Shown here in pieces: positions 36,570-45,529 of a DNA stretch of 64,000 bases (position 1 is its first letter; every line of letters begins with the position of its first letter). The notes beneath the pieces were generated by a model, which searched no databases, had not been told where the DNA came from, and saw only the letters and a list, made by a program, of their open reading frames with translations. A program made the position numbers and the translations under genes. The stretch is taken from positions 1 to 64,000 of the IMG/VR virus record IMGVR_UViG_3300032240_002475; one strand, 5' to 3'. Origin of the DNA: a virus.

Positions 36570-37610
36570 ATGGCATCATACGATACTTTTATGGCTTTGA
36601 AGGGTTACGTTAAAGGTAACACTTCTAGATATGAATTGGAAGATTCTGACCCAGACATTTATCACGTTAGAGAAGATAGGTCTAACCTTGGACAGAGTGT
36701 TATTAAATTAGGCTTCAATGATGATAAATTTTGGAAAAATGTGGGTTTACATGAAGACGATGTTTGGTTTATGAAGATAATTAATTCACCTTATTCAGAT
36801 TATGAATTCATGGATACGTATAGTGTTAAGGACGATTTTAGTCTCGGGTATACTATTTTTTATGAATTGAATGAAGATAATATTGAAAAACTAAAATTAA
36901 TATCACGATACATTTTTCCAAAAAAATTTGATTTAGAAAATGAAGAGTTCAGGTCAGAATTCGCACAAAAATTATTGTCCTCATTTAAACGTGAAACAGA
37001 AGATATTCTTGACGATTATCAGTCTGAAAAAAATAGAGAAATGTCAAATGTTGCTCAAAAATCAATTCAGAAAGAATTAAATGACTATTTTAATGATTTT
37101 GGATTTACCTATATACCCGATGACGAGTTTACTACAACTGTTGCAAATCTTATGATGTGGTATATCAGGGAAAACGCAGTACATGAACCCATTTCAAAAT
37201 TACTACCTAAAATTTTTAGTTCTAGCAGGATTTCAATAGGAGGATGGCAAGAAAATAGTTATGAATATCAGGATTCAAAAGAATTTGATAGTATATCATT
37301 TAACAATTATGTTGAGCGTAAATTAGATGAAATAATTGAAAAGATTGAAGATGGATATGACGGAGATTTCAAGATTCAAGATTATCTTGATATGGTAGAA
37401 AGAGTTAGTAAAAAGTTTGAAGTTGGTGAATGGCATAACTTACCAAAAAAGAAAGATGTTAGATTTTATATTGAAAATTTTGAAATGAATCCAAATAAAG
37501 TTGTTGTTAAACTTTCCAAAGCGTTCAAACAAAGAAGTTTAAAATTATCTGAGGAGAATTTTTATCATCTACTTTATCAGCCTACATTATTTAATTTGGA
37601 AGAAATCTAA
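36570..37610 (+). CDS. Hypothetical protein, 346 aa
   Basis: Begins MASYDTFMALKGYVKGNTSRYE. Acidic and mostly helical, with an ILDDYQSEKNREMSNVAQKS stretch that may be coiled coil. Preceded by a late-type box. Not recognised; no catalytic motif. Confidence 0.6.
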   Translation: MASYDTFMALKGYVKGNTSRYELEDSDPDIYHVREDRSNLGQSVIKLGFNDDKFWKNVGLHEDDVWFMKIINSPYSDYEFMDTYSVKDDFSLGYTIFYELNEDNIEKLKLISRYIFPKKFDLENEEFRSEFAQKLLSSFKRETEDILDDYQSEKNREMSNVAQKSIQKELNDYFNDFGFTYIPDDEFTTTVANLMMWYIRENAVHEPISKLLPKIFSSSRISIGGWQENSYEYQDSKEFDSISFNNYVERKLDEIIEKIEDGYDGDFKIQDYLDMVERVSKKFEVGEWHNLPKKKDVRFYIENFEMNPNKVVVKLSKAFKQRSLKLSEENFYHLLYQPTLFNLEEI

Positions 37611-37618
37611 ATTTTTAC

Positions 37619-37626
37619 TATATTTG
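37619..37626 (+). promoter_or_regulatory. Bacteroidetes-type -7 box TATATTTG
   Basis: TATATTTG 4 nt before the ATG of the M20-like peptidase. Confidence 0.5.
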
Positions 37627-37630
37627 TGGT

Positions 37631-38473
37631 ATGACACAAAATATATCCCTGCTAAAACAAGTTCTTAGCATCCCTAGTAAAACATATAAGGAAGATTTAA
37701 TGGTTGAATTCTTGGTTAAATGGTTGACCGAGAACGGTATTGAACATTATGTTGATGAACATAAAAATGTTTATGCAACCAAACAACAAAGCCCTCTTAT
37801 TTCCGAAGATTTTTATTTTCCATTAGTAATTGCACATACAGATACTGTACATGAGATTGAAGGTATTTTTATTGAGGAGGAACAATTACCAAATGCTCAA
37901 GGGGAAATAAAAGACGCTTTGAAAGCCTACAACGCCATTGGAAAACCAACAGGTATTGGTGGAGATGATAAATGCGGTGTTTTTGCTTGTTTAACACTAC
38001 TTCAAGAATTACCATATTTGAAGGCTGCATTCTTTGTTTCTGAAGAAACGGGATGTCATGGTTCAAGAAAGGCTGATGAAAGATTTTTCAAAAACGTTGG
38101 ATACGGAATTCAGTTTGACGCGCCTGAAAACTGGATGATTACAGAAAAATGTTTTGGTCAAGTTTTGTTTGACCGAGAAAGTGAATTCTTTGAAAAAGTC
38201 GACCAAGTATTAACCGAAGGTATGGTTAATGAAGATATGAAATATATGGTTCATCCATACACTGATGTTTATGCTTTAAGAAATAAATTTGATTTTTCTT
38301 GTATTAATTTTTCAATTGGATATTATGACTATCATACCAAGAATGAATATGTTGTTATTGAAGACGTATTTAATGGGATTGGAATGGGTAGAAAAATGAT
38401 TAGTGAATTAGGATATAAATTACATTTTAAGAAATCTGTGCCGTATGACCCAATGAGCAGGTTTATTATATAA
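37631..38473 (+). CDS. M20-family-like metallopeptidase
   Basis: 280 residues. Zinc-binding blocks of the M20/PepT clan are present: VIAHTDTVH near 82, IGGDDKCGVFA near 116, VSEETGCHGS near 137 and YDYHTKNEYVV near 238. The protein is shorter than bacterial PepT (about 400), and the usual dimerisation domain appears to be reduced or absent. It could process peptides or amidated metabolites; the substrate is unknown. Own promoter and terminator. Confidence 0.8.
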   Translation: MTQNISLLKQVLSIPSKTYKEDLMVEFLVKWLTENGIEHYVDEHKNVYATKQQSPLISEDFYFPLVIAHTDTVHEIEGIFIEEEQLPNAQGEIKDALKAYNAIGKPTGIGGDDKCGVFACLTLLQELPYLKAAFFVSEETGCHGSRKADERFFKNVGYGIQFDAPENWMITEKCFGQVLFDRESEFFEKVDQVLTEGMVNEDMKYMVHPYTDVYALRNKFDFSCINFSIGYYDYHTKNEYVVIEDVFNGIGMGRKMISELGYKLHFKKSVPYDPMSRFII

Positions 38474-38484
38474 AACATTTAACC

Positions 38485-38529
38485 ATCGGGTGGTCTTGAA
38501 TATTGATAAATTCACCACCCGATTTTTTT
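38485..38529 (+). terminator. Intrinsic terminator
   Basis: ATCGGGTGGT ... ACCACCCGAT 10-bp stem with a T run, after the peptidase. Confidence 0.85.
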
Positions 38530-38544
38530 ATCTACATATGAACA

Positions 38545-39081
38545 CTATTCGTTAGGTTTCCAATCAACAATTAAATGAATTCTGTCTTTATCACCATGAT
38601 TAAAAACACCATGGAGTTTTTCAGAATTATTAATTTCCCAAATTTCACCAACTTTTAAAATTTTACTTTCATCTTCAATTGTAAAAAAACAATTATTATT
38701 TGTTATAATTGGTATATGAATCCTTTTTGAAAAATTTAACGAATCTCCCATATCTAAATGAGGAGGAATTTCACCACCTTTAACTAACATAACCAAAAGG
38801 GCTCTAAAAATTTTGCCATTCAAACCAATAGATTTATTTAAAGTTTCTTGTAAAGAATCTATTTGTTCTTTAAATAAAGTATAATTAGATGTTGGAATTG
38901 CATCAAACGATTTGAAATTTGCGTTAAATAATATTGGGATTGTTTTGGTTTTTCTATGAACAGGAAATGCTTTTTGTCTGTAATCAAATTCATCCCAATC
39001 AAGATTTGAGTCATTTAAAACATTTAAAAAATTTGATGTGTCAAAATTGCCATAATATTTAAATCTGAAATCTTTTTCCAT
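38545..39081 (-). CDS. Aspartyl/asparaginyl beta-hydroxylase-like 2OG oxygenase
   Basis: 178 residues. GGEIPPHLDMGDSLNFSKRIHIPII near 105-130 holds the H-x-D iron ligands, KLHGVFNHGDKDRIHLIVDW near 157-175 the distal His and the 2OG-binding Arg, as in the Asp_Arg_Hydrox fold. Fifth 2OG-type oxygenase of the window. It stands alone between two terminators. Confidence 0.8.
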   Translation of the reverse strand: MEKDFRFKYYGNFDTSNFLNVLNDSNLDWDEFDYRQKAFPVHRKTKTIPILFNANFKSFDAIPTSNYTLFKEQIDSLQETLNKSIGLNGKIFRALLVMLVKGGEIPPHLDMGDSLNFSKRIHIPIITNNNCFFTIEDESKILKVGEIWEINNSEKLHGVFNHGDKDRIHLIVDWKPNE

Positions 39082-39093
39082 ATTTTTAAATAT

Positions 39094-39124
39094 AAAAAAA
39101 GGGGAGACAAAATCTCCCCATTTT
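39094..39124 (-). terminator. Intrinsic terminator of clp gene
   Basis: GGGGAGA/TCTCCCC stem with a T run on the - strand, just past the ClpC-like stop. Confidence 0.8.
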
Positions 39125-39126
39125 AA

Positions 39127-41142
39127 TTATCTACTCTTTTTTTCGATTTTGACTAAGTCATCTTCTACTTTTAATTTGTAGGATTTACCCTCAAGCAATT
39201 TACCTGTAAGAACCTCTTCAGATAATAAGTCTTCAATCTTATCTTGGATTGCTCTTTTTAATGGACGAGCTCCATATAATTCATCAAAACCTATTTTAGC
39301 CAAATAATCTACAAGTGTTTCGTCATAGGTAAGTTTGTATTTCATTTCATCTAAACGAGAAACTAATTTTTTAAGTTCAATCTCAGTGATTTTCTTAATG
39401 TCTTCAGGACTTAATGAATTGAATACAATAGTATCATCAATACGATTTAAGAACTCAGGAGAGAAAAAATTCTTCATCTCTTTCATTAATACTTGTTTCT
39501 TAGCTTCTTCATTGCTGTAAGTACTAGTACCAAATCCAATACCTGTACCAAAGTCTTGTAACTTTTTAACACCCAAGTTTGATGTTAAAATAATCAAGGT
39601 ATTCTTGAAGTTAATCTTACGACCAAGACTATCTGTTACGTGACCATCATCTAATATTTGAAGTAAAATTGTGAACACATCTTTGTGTGCTTTTTCAACC
39701 TCATCAAATAAGATTACTGAGTATGGTTTATTCTTAACCTTCTCGGTTAATAATCCACCTTCTTCATATCCAACGTAACCTGGAGGAGCTCCCACTAATT
39801 TAGATACTGTGTGTTTCTCTTGGTATTCAGACATATCCACACGGATAAGTGAATCTTCAGAGCCAAACATTTCTTTTGCTAATTGTTTGGCCAAGTAAGT
39901 TTTACCAACACCTGTTGAGCCTAAGAACACGAATGAACCAATTGGACGGTTAGGGTCTTTAATACCTAAACGGTTTCTTTTAATAGATTTTGCAATCTTA
40001 ATAACCGCAGCATCTTGACCAATAACTTTACCCATTAACTCTTTATCCAAGTTTAATAATGTTGATTTATCATCAACACTCATTTTATTAACAGGAATTT
40101 TGGTCATATTAGAAACAACGTCATAAACATCTTCAGGGGAAATCATTTGTTTATCTTTTTCCATTTGTTCTTCAAACTTACGTTTTTCAGAGTCTAATTT
40201 ATCCAATAACTTTTTTTCCTTATCTCTAAGTTGAGCTGCTTGTTCATAATTTTGTTTTTTAACAACATCAACTTTCTGTTGACGAATTTCCGCGGCCTTT
40301 CTTTTTAATTCTTCAATTGATTCAGGAACTTTAAGTTCTGTTTGCATACGAGCTCCAACTTCATCTAAGATGTCAAATGCTTTATCAGGAAACTCGCGGT
40401 CAGTAATATAACGGTCAGCTAACTTAACACAAGTTTCAATAATTTCATCACTATACGTAACCTTATGATAAGACTCATACTTATCACGTACGTTCTTTAA
40501 AATTTGAATTGTCTCAACAACTGAAGACGGTTCAACAATTACCTTTTGGAATCTACGTTCTAATGCTCCATCCTTCTCAATGTTCTTACGGAATTCATCC
40601 AAAGTGGTTGCACCAATTACTTGAATTTCACCACGAGATAAAGCTGGTTTGAAAATGTTTGAACCATCCATTGAACCTGATGAATTACCTGAACCTACAA
40701 GAGTATGGATTTCATCAATGAATACGATGATATTAGGGTTAGCTTGAAGCTCCTCAATAATCACCTTCATCCTTTCTTCAAATTGACCACGGTATTTTGT
40801 ACCAGCAACCACAGAAGTTAAATCAAGGTTTACAATTCTTTTATCCACCAAATTTCTTGGACAATCACCGCTAATAATTTTCATAGCTAAACCTTCTACG
40901 ATTGCAGTCTTACCACAACCAGGTTCACCTAAGATAATAGGGTTATTTTTTTTTCTACGAGATATGATTTGAGCAATTCTCAAAATTTCTCTATCTCTAC
41001 CAATTACAGGGTCTAACTTACCAGCCTCAGCTAATTTGTTTAAATCTCTACTGAAATTGTCTAATACAGGTGTACTACTGTCTGATGATTGTTTTTGTTT
41101 CTTACTCATCATTTTGTCGTCGTCGTCCATTAAATCGTTCAT
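39127..41142 (-). CDS. ClpC-like AAA+ unfoldase lacking the N-domain
   Basis: 671 residues from MNDLMDDDDK. D1 has Walker A GEPGCGKTA at about 72 and Walker B FIDEIHTL; a short M-domain has a UVR-like helix pair (KKQNYEQAAQLRDKEKKL); D2 has GSTGVGKTY and LFDEVEKAH; an IGF-type loop (GTGIGFGTS) lies near 535, the ClpP-docking element. The usual N-terminal adaptor domain (about 150 residues) is missing and replaced by a short acidic tail. With phage ClpP it could make a full protease. Confidence 0.92.
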   Translation of the reverse strand: MNDLMDDDDKMMSKKQKQSSDSSTPVLDNFSRDLNKLAEAGKLDPVIGRDREILRIAQIISRRKKNNPIILGEPGCGKTAIVEGLAMKIISGDCPRNLVDKRIVNLDLTSVVAGTKYRGQFEERMKVIIEELQANPNIIVFIDEIHTLVGSGNSSGSMDGSNIFKPALSRGEIQVIGATTLDEFRKNIEKDGALERRFQKVIVEPSSVVETIQILKNVRDKYESYHKVTYSDEIIETCVKLADRYITDREFPDKAFDILDEVGARMQTELKVPESIEELKRKAAEIRQQKVDVVKKQNYEQAAQLRDKEKKLLDKLDSEKRKFEEQMEKDKQMISPEDVYDVVSNMTKIPVNKMSVDDKSTLLNLDKELMGKVIGQDAAVIKIAKSIKRNRLGIKDPNRPIGSFVFLGSTGVGKTYLAKQLAKEMFGSEDSLIRVDMSEYQEKHTVSKLVGAPPGYVGYEEGGLLTEKVKNKPYSVILFDEVEKAHKDVFTILLQILDDGHVTDSLGRKINFKNTLIILTSNLGVKKLQDFGTGIGFGTSTYSNEEAKKQVLMKEMKNFFSPEFLNRIDDTIVFNSLSPEDIKKITEIELKKLVSRLDEMKYKLTYDETLVDYLAKIGFDELYGARPLKRAIQDKIEDLLSEEVLTGKLLEGKSYKLKVEDDLVKIEKKSR

Positions 41143-41202
41143 ATGTTTCTGTTTTTTACAAAGTAATAACAAATTTTGTACATATCCAAATAATTTGACA
41201 AA

Positions 41203-41232
41203 TTGTCAGTTTGTATTATATTTAACTGACAA
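41203..41232. promoter_or_regulatory. Inverted repeat upstream of clp gene (operator candidate)
   Basis: TTGTCAGTT - 12 bp - AACTGACAA, perfect 9-bp arms, in the 130-nt leader between the TATCTTTG box (41272-41279) and the ClpC-like ATG. Suits a repressor site or an mRNA hairpin. It is not the CIRCE sequence. Confidence 0.55.
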
Positions 41233-41271
41233 GATGTCGTAAACACTTGGTCGGCACTAAACTTGATAATA

Positions 41272-41279
41272 CAAAGATA
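41272..41279 (-). promoter_or_regulatory. Bacteroidetes-type -7 box TATCTTTG for clp gene
   Basis: TATCTTTG on the - strand, 130 nt before the ClpC-like start, leaving a long leader. Confidence 0.5.
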
Positions 41280-41310
41280 AATAATAAATTCGAAATAAAA
41301 AATTAAAACT

Positions 41311-41697
41311 ATGTTTGGAAACAGAAGAAATTACAATGACGTGTTCAGATTATTTGATGAAATGTTTGAACAATTTAATTTAAACAATGGTGGGTGGAAG
41401 ACTCAAACCAGAATGTCCGAAGACGGAACAACAAAAGTAACAACTCATTATTGGAGTAACGATACAACAAATCCAAAATCAAATGGAGGTGTTGAAAGTT
41501 TGAAATCTCAACTTGAATATGCAATTGAAAACGAAGATTTTGAGTTGGCGGTTAAACTTAGAGACCAAATTAAAAGTTTGGAATCAAACCAAGAAGAAAT
41601 CGATAAACTTGAATTGGAATTGAAAAAATCAATCAAGGAACAAAACTTTGAAAAGTCTATTGAGATTAGAGACCAATTGAAAAAATTGAAACAGTAA
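41311..41697 (+). CDS. UVR-motif protein, candidate Clp adaptor
   Basis: 128 residues. Two UVR motifs in the C-terminal half: LKSQLEYAIENEDFELAVKLRDQI near 68-91 and LELELKKSIKEQNFEKSIEIRDQL near 100-123. UVR pairs occur in UvrB/UvrC and in McsA, the ClpC adaptor. This gene is divergently transcribed next to the phage ClpC-like gene, whose M-domain also carries a UVR-like motif, so a role as an adaptor is attractive. The N-terminus (FRLFDEMFEQFN) lacks the McsA zinc fingers. Confidence 0.75.
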   Translation: MFGNRRNYNDVFRLFDEMFEQFNLNNGGWKTQTRMSEDGTTKVTTHYWSNDTTNPKSNGGVESLKSQLEYAIENEDFELAVKLRDQIKSLESNQEEIDKLELELKKSIKEQNFEKSIEIRDQLKKLKQ

Positions 41698-41703
41698 TTA
41701 AAG

Positions 41704-41728
41704 ACCCTCACTTCGGTGGGGGTTTTTA
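41704..41728 (+). terminator. Intrinsic terminator
   Basis: ACCCTCAC-TTCG-GTGGGGGT hairpin then Ts. Confidence 0.85.
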
Positions 41729-41742
41729 ATTAAAAATTAATC

Positions 41743-41750
41743 TATTTATA
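41743..41750 (+). promoter_or_regulatory. Late-promoter-like box TATTTATA
   Basis: TATTTATA 3 nt before the ATG at 41754. Confidence 0.5.
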
Positions 41751-41753
41751 CAT

Positions 41754-42089
41754 ATGAAACCATATGAAAAATTTTTAAATGAAAGTCTTGGTCTTAAGGA
41801 GCTTATAGAAATATACCTACAATTAAGACAACATTTCCAAGAATTGGAGTTTAGCGTAAATGATTTAGAAAGTCCTCCAACGTATACTGCAAAAATGATG
41901 TCCCTCCACCAACGTTTTCAATCCACTCAAAAAGCTTTATTTAAACAAGTTAATGACTATGGTTTTAATGTTAGTATGGAAGAATTTGTAGAATATATGA
42001 AACCAATACTATCTAAAATTGATGAATTAACACCTTTAAAAAATGGCAATAACGAAAGAAGAAATCAAGGGGACGAAGATTTTGAATGA
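41754..42089 (+). CDS. Hypothetical protein, 111 aa
   Basis: Begins MKPYEKFLNESLGLKELIEIYL and is helical throughout. Its 3' end overlaps the KTSC gene by 47 bp in another frame. Late-type box directly upstream. Not recognised. Confidence 0.55.
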   Translation: MKPYEKFLNESLGLKELIEIYLQLRQHFQELEFSVNDLESPPTYTAKMMSLHQRFQSTQKALFKQVNDYGFNVSMEEFVEYMKPILSKIDELTPLKNGNNERRNQGDEDFE

Positions 42090-42285
42090 GATTAAATCTT
42101 CAAACATTAAAAAAACTGAATACGATACTGAAACAAGTAAGTTAATCGTTGAATTTAATAACGGGTTTAAATATGAATATGAGGGAGTACCTCATCAGGC
42201 GTACACTGCCTTCAGAAAAGCCGAATCACAAGGCAAGTATTTTACCACAGACATATCAAAGAAGTACAAGTATAAGAAACTGTAG
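42043..42285 (+). CDS. KTSC-domain protein, 80 aa
   Basis: The whole protein matches the KTSC domain: IKSSNIKKTEYDTETSKLIVEF near 16, GFKYEYEGVPHQAYTAFRKAESQGKYF near 41. KTSC is a small domain of unknown function common in phages, sometimes fused to tRNA synthetase-like proteins. The start lies within the previous gene, and translational coupling is likely. Confidence 0.85.
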   Translation: MAITKEEIKGTKILNEIKSSNIKKTEYDTETSKLIVEFNNGFKYEYEGVPHQAYTAFRKAESQGKYFTTDISKKYKYKKL

Positions 42286-42294
42286 TATTTATTA
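42286..42294 (+). promoter_or_regulatory. Late-promoter-like box TATTTATTA
   Basis: TATTTATTA 3 nt before the ATG at 42298. Confidence 0.5.
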
Positions 42295-42297
42295 AGG

Positions 42298-43032
42298 ATG
42301 AATAGTTTTCAAAAAATTCTTAATAGTTTTTCAGTTAAAAAAACTTTAAACCCAAAGGTTTGGGAAAATCCTGAAGAGCCAAATAATGCTGTTATGATTC
42401 CTAAAGTTAGGAAAGCTCTTGAACACATTGCAGATAAATTTATTGAGTACTTGGGAGAAGATGTTTTTGTTGAGGATATTGTATTAACGGGTTCTTTGGC
42501 TAATTTCAATTGGTCTGAATTTTCGGACTTTGACCTCCATGTTATAATTGATTTACAACAATACGAAGACGACGCCGAATTATATAAAGAATTATATAAT
42601 CTAAAAAAACAAGTTTTCAATGATAAGCATGATATTAAAATATACGGATACGATGTTGAGTTATATGCTCAAGACGTTGAAGAGTCTCACTATGCATCAG
42701 GAGTATATTCGGTCATGAATAATGAGTGGGTAACAAAACCAAAAAAATTCAAAGCGGATGTGGATAAAGAAGTTCTTGAAAACAAAATTAAATGTTGGAC
42801 AGAAAAAATTGATAAAGCTATTGAATCTGATGAGGAAAAATCATTAGACACTATCAAAGAAAAATTAAAAGATTATAGAAAGTCAGGACTTGAAAAAGAT
42901 GGAGAATTATCTTACGAAAATTTAGTTTTTAAATTTTTAAGGAGGTCTGGTCATATTCAAAAATTATTTGATACGGCAAATAAAGTAATGGATAAAGAAC
43001 TTTCTATTGAGAGAAAATTAGACGATGAGTGA
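42298..43032 (+). CDS. Nucleotidyltransferase-fold protein
   Basis: 244 residues. The polymerase-beta-type active site is clear: LTGSLANFNWSEFSDFDLHVII near 62-83 (GS plus D-x-D), with a third acid in YDVELYAQD near 118. The C-terminal half is helical. The fold covers MNT-type toxins/antitoxins, tRNA and antibiotic nucleotidyltransferases and phage proteins; substrate unknown. Preceded by a late-type box, so it may be packaged or act late. Confidence 0.75.
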   Translation: MNSFQKILNSFSVKKTLNPKVWENPEEPNNAVMIPKVRKALEHIADKFIEYLGEDVFVEDIVLTGSLANFNWSEFSDFDLHVIIDLQQYEDDAELYKELYNLKKQVFNDKHDIKIYGYDVELYAQDVEESHYASGVYSVMNNEWVTKPKKFKADVDKEVLENKIKCWTEKIDKAIESDEEKSLDTIKEKLKDYRKSGLEKDGELSYENLVFKFLRRSGHIQKLFDTANKVMDKELSIERKLDDE

Positions 43033-43061
43033 TAATTCCTTAATAAATGTGAATAATCGTA

Positions 43062-43070
43062 TATTTATAA
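43062..43070 (+). promoter_or_regulatory. Late-promoter-like box TATTTATAA
   Basis: TATTTATAA 19 nt before the ATG at 43090. Confidence 0.5.
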
Positions 43071-43089
43071 AGAAAAATTAGAGACCATA

Positions 43090-43869
43090 ATGGCAACAAT
43101 TATACTTAAACTTAATGCGTCTAACGCATCATCAAGTACTTGGTTTGATGAATCAGGTAATGGTTACAATATCACATTGACTGATGTGACGCAAAATCAA
43201 TACCCAATACCAGCATTATTATTTAATGGTACATCAAGTGAAGGGCAATCGTCAACTGTTTTTACTAATTTCAAAACAGGTGGTGTTACAGGTATTACTC
43301 TTGAAACTTATTTTAAGTTCAATAGTGTTACAGGAGTACAAGGAATTTTTTCATATAATGGAGGAGGAAATTATTTAAATCTACAATTACGTGATGGTGA
43401 TGTAAGATGGGAAACTGCCGCAGGGCAATCAATGTTTTCAAATACTCCAGCAAATGATACAGGATGGGTTTATCTTGTTGCAACTAATGATGGTACAACA
43501 TCTAAAATATATTTAAATGGAGTGTTGGATGCAACAAGTGCTAAGACATGTATAACTTCGGCAAACACAATTTTTGAAGTTGCCAATTACGAAGGATATT
43601 TCAACGGTCAACTTAATACATTAAAATTATATAGAGGAGCTTTAACGGCTGCGGAAATTGCTGCAAATTATGCAGAACTACCCAATCAACCATTAGGTGT
43701 AAAGCCTCAGTATGAATATACTGCGGCTATGGAGGGCTCTATGAGTGGTGGAACATTACCAGCAGGAACAGTAGTTCCTCATCCTGTTTGGACAAGTAAT
43801 GATGGTTCTAGAGAACTAATACAATTAAACGCAGTTACAATCGGAGGATTTAACGGATTAAATAATTAA
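43090..43869 (+). CDS. LamG/concanavalin-like virion protein
   Basis: 259 residues. A Laminin_G_3 fold: WFDESGNGYNITLTD near 18, FKTGGVTGITLETYFKFNS near 60, GWVYLVATNDGTTSKIYLNGVLD near 127 and FNGQLNTLKLYRGALTAAEIAANY near 170-194. Such lectin-like domains decorate phage capsids or tails and can bind sugars. Head of the + strand structural run, with a late-type box. Confidence 0.8.
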   Translation: MATIILKLNASNASSSTWFDESGNGYNITLTDVTQNQYPIPALLFNGTSSEGQSSTVFTNFKTGGVTGITLETYFKFNSVTGVQGIFSYNGGGNYLNLQLRDGDVRWETAAGQSMFSNTPANDTGWVYLVATNDGTTSKIYLNGVLDATSAKTCITSANTIFEVANYEGYFNGQLNTLKLYRGALTAAEIAANYAELPNQPLGVKPQYEYTAAMEGSMSGGTLPAGTVVPHPVWTSNDGSRELIQLNAVTIGGFNGLNN

Positions 43870-43888
43870 AATATAAATTAAAGAATAT

Positions 43889-45133
43889 ATGGCAGATTTA
43901 AAACCAATTGGTAGTGAAAAACTTCAAGGCCAAGATAAAATAAAAAGAATTATGGAAATTGCTCGTTTCAAAGAAACGGCTCCATCAAATATAAATGAAA
44001 CTGCTAAAAGTGAGTATAATAGAACTTTAGCTGATGGTAACACCTATGAAATTGTAAAAGAAAGACAAGGTTATATCATTAAAAAAACTATTTCAGAGTC
44101 TGAAACAGACTATATTGAGCCGATAAAAAATAGAAAATATTATTCATCATATTCTCAGGCTTTAAAAAGATTAAACCTTGTTGCGGGTGAGTTAAATAGA
44201 CTCAACGAAAACGAAGAAGGTACTGCAATGTTTGGTGAACAAAAAAAGTTTACGTTAAAAACTCCAAAACCAGCACCAGCACCTGCTCCAGCACCTGCCG
44301 CTGAAGCTCCAATGGCTCCACCACCAGTACCATCACCTGAACTACCTCCATCACCAGTTGATGCAGGTGCGGATATGGGAATGGATATGGGTGCAGAAGG
44401 TGATGTTAATGTTGATATGAACGCAGATGAAATGGGGCCTGAAGGTGACACTGATGTAAATGTTGACGTTGATGCGCCAGAAGGAGAAGAAGAAAAAGTA
44501 ACTTTCAAAACAATTCAAAAACTTACAGGTAAATTAACTCAGAAAATCAGAACTTTAGATAATGAAGAAGGAATGACTTCTGAAAATATCAAATATGTTA
44601 TTAACATGGTTTTATCATCTTTGGATTTGAAAAATTTATCTGAAGAAGATAAAGATGATATTATGAGTAAATTTGATGAAGCTGAAGAAAGAGAAGAAGG
44701 TGGGGATGATATGGGAGGAGAAGATTTAGGTAATGATAGTGAAGTTGGAGATATTCAATCTGATGATATGAATGTACCAGTTGAAAGTGAAATGGATGAA
44801 GAAGATTATGGAAATGGGGCAATTTTAGACCATATTTTTGGAGAATCTAAAGTTGACAAAGTTATTTCAAAATATTTTGAAGTTTCAAAAAAAGAAATTT
44901 TAGAAAGTAGAGAAAAAACCGCTAAGAAAAAAATTAAACAAATTTCTGAAGCTAGAAAACAAATGGGTGAAGTTATTAAATTGACTGAAACAATTGAACA
45001 AGAAATAGCTTCTAAGAAATTTTTACAAAAAAATACTTCAGCTAAAATTGTTGGTCTTACCAATAAGAAAAACTTAGTTTTTGAAAATAAAGGAAAACAA
45101 GTAAGAATATCACCTGAAGGACAAATTTTGTAA
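43889..45133 (+). CDS. Probable virion structural protein, 414 aa
   Basis: Begins MADLKPIGSEKLQGQDKIKRIM. Residues 1-115 are a folded N-domain ending AMFGEQKKF (another h-x-E-Q-like site), then a Pro/Ala linker (PKPAPAPAPAPAAEAP), an acidic Asp/Met/Gly-rich region with repeated DVNVD-type units, and a helical C-domain. First large gene of the head block. No T4 counterpart recognised. Confidence 0.6.
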   Translation: MADLKPIGSEKLQGQDKIKRIMEIARFKETAPSNINETAKSEYNRTLADGNTYEIVKERQGYIIKKTISESETDYIEPIKNRKYYSSYSQALKRLNLVAGELNRLNENEEGTAMFGEQKKFTLKTPKPAPAPAPAPAAEAPMAPPPVPSPELPPSPVDAGADMGMDMGAEGDVNVDMNADEMGPEGDTDVNVDVDAPEGEEEKVTFKTIQKLTGKLTQKIRTLDNEEGMTSENIKYVINMVLSSLDLKNLSEEDKDDIMSKFDEAEEREEGGDDMGGEDLGNDSEVGDIQSDDMNVPVESEMDEEDYGNGAILDHIFGESKVDKVISKYFEVSKKEILESREKTAKKKIKQISEARKQMGEVIKLTETIEQEIASKKFLQKNTSAKIVGLTNKKNLVFENKGKQVRISPEGQIL

Positions 45134-45136
45134 TTT

Positions 45137-45529
45137 ATGAGTAATTTGATATACGTGAATGGTTTAGGACCCAACTACAAGGGAGACAATCTTTACGAAT
45201 TCATATTCTCAGACAGTTTGGATGTGTGGGGGGAATCTTGGGAGAGTAAACCATCTAATGGGTACCCAGGACCACCTGAATTAAAATATATTAAAAAAGT
45301 AGGAGTTCTGAGAAATACTGATATAAAATTGGAATTGATTCAGAACTCCGATTTTTTTTGTATGATAGATGCAATTGACAATGTTGTTGCATTGGCTTGG
45401 GAAACTGATGATGAAGACGGAAAAAGATTAGTCTTTAGATTCGGAATGACTGAACAAGAAATAAAAGACAAACTCTATGAAAGAGATTTGATTTTGGAAT
45501 TCGAAAAGAAAGTAGTTTATGAAAATTAA
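45137..45529 (+). CDS. Conserved hypothetical phage protein, 130 aa
   Basis: MSNLIYVNGLGPNYKGDNLYEF, WGESWESKPSNG and FRFGMTEQEIKDKLYERD. I have seen this type beside gp17/gp20 genes in related T4-like phages, but no function is known. Overlaps the next gene by 11 bp. Confidence 0.65.
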   Translation: MSNLIYVNGLGPNYKGDNLYEFIFSDSLDVWGESWESKPSNGYPGPPELKYIKKVGVLRNTDIKLELIQNSDFFCMIDAIDNVVALAWETDDEDGKRLVFRFGMTEQEIKDKLYERDLILEFEKKVVYEN

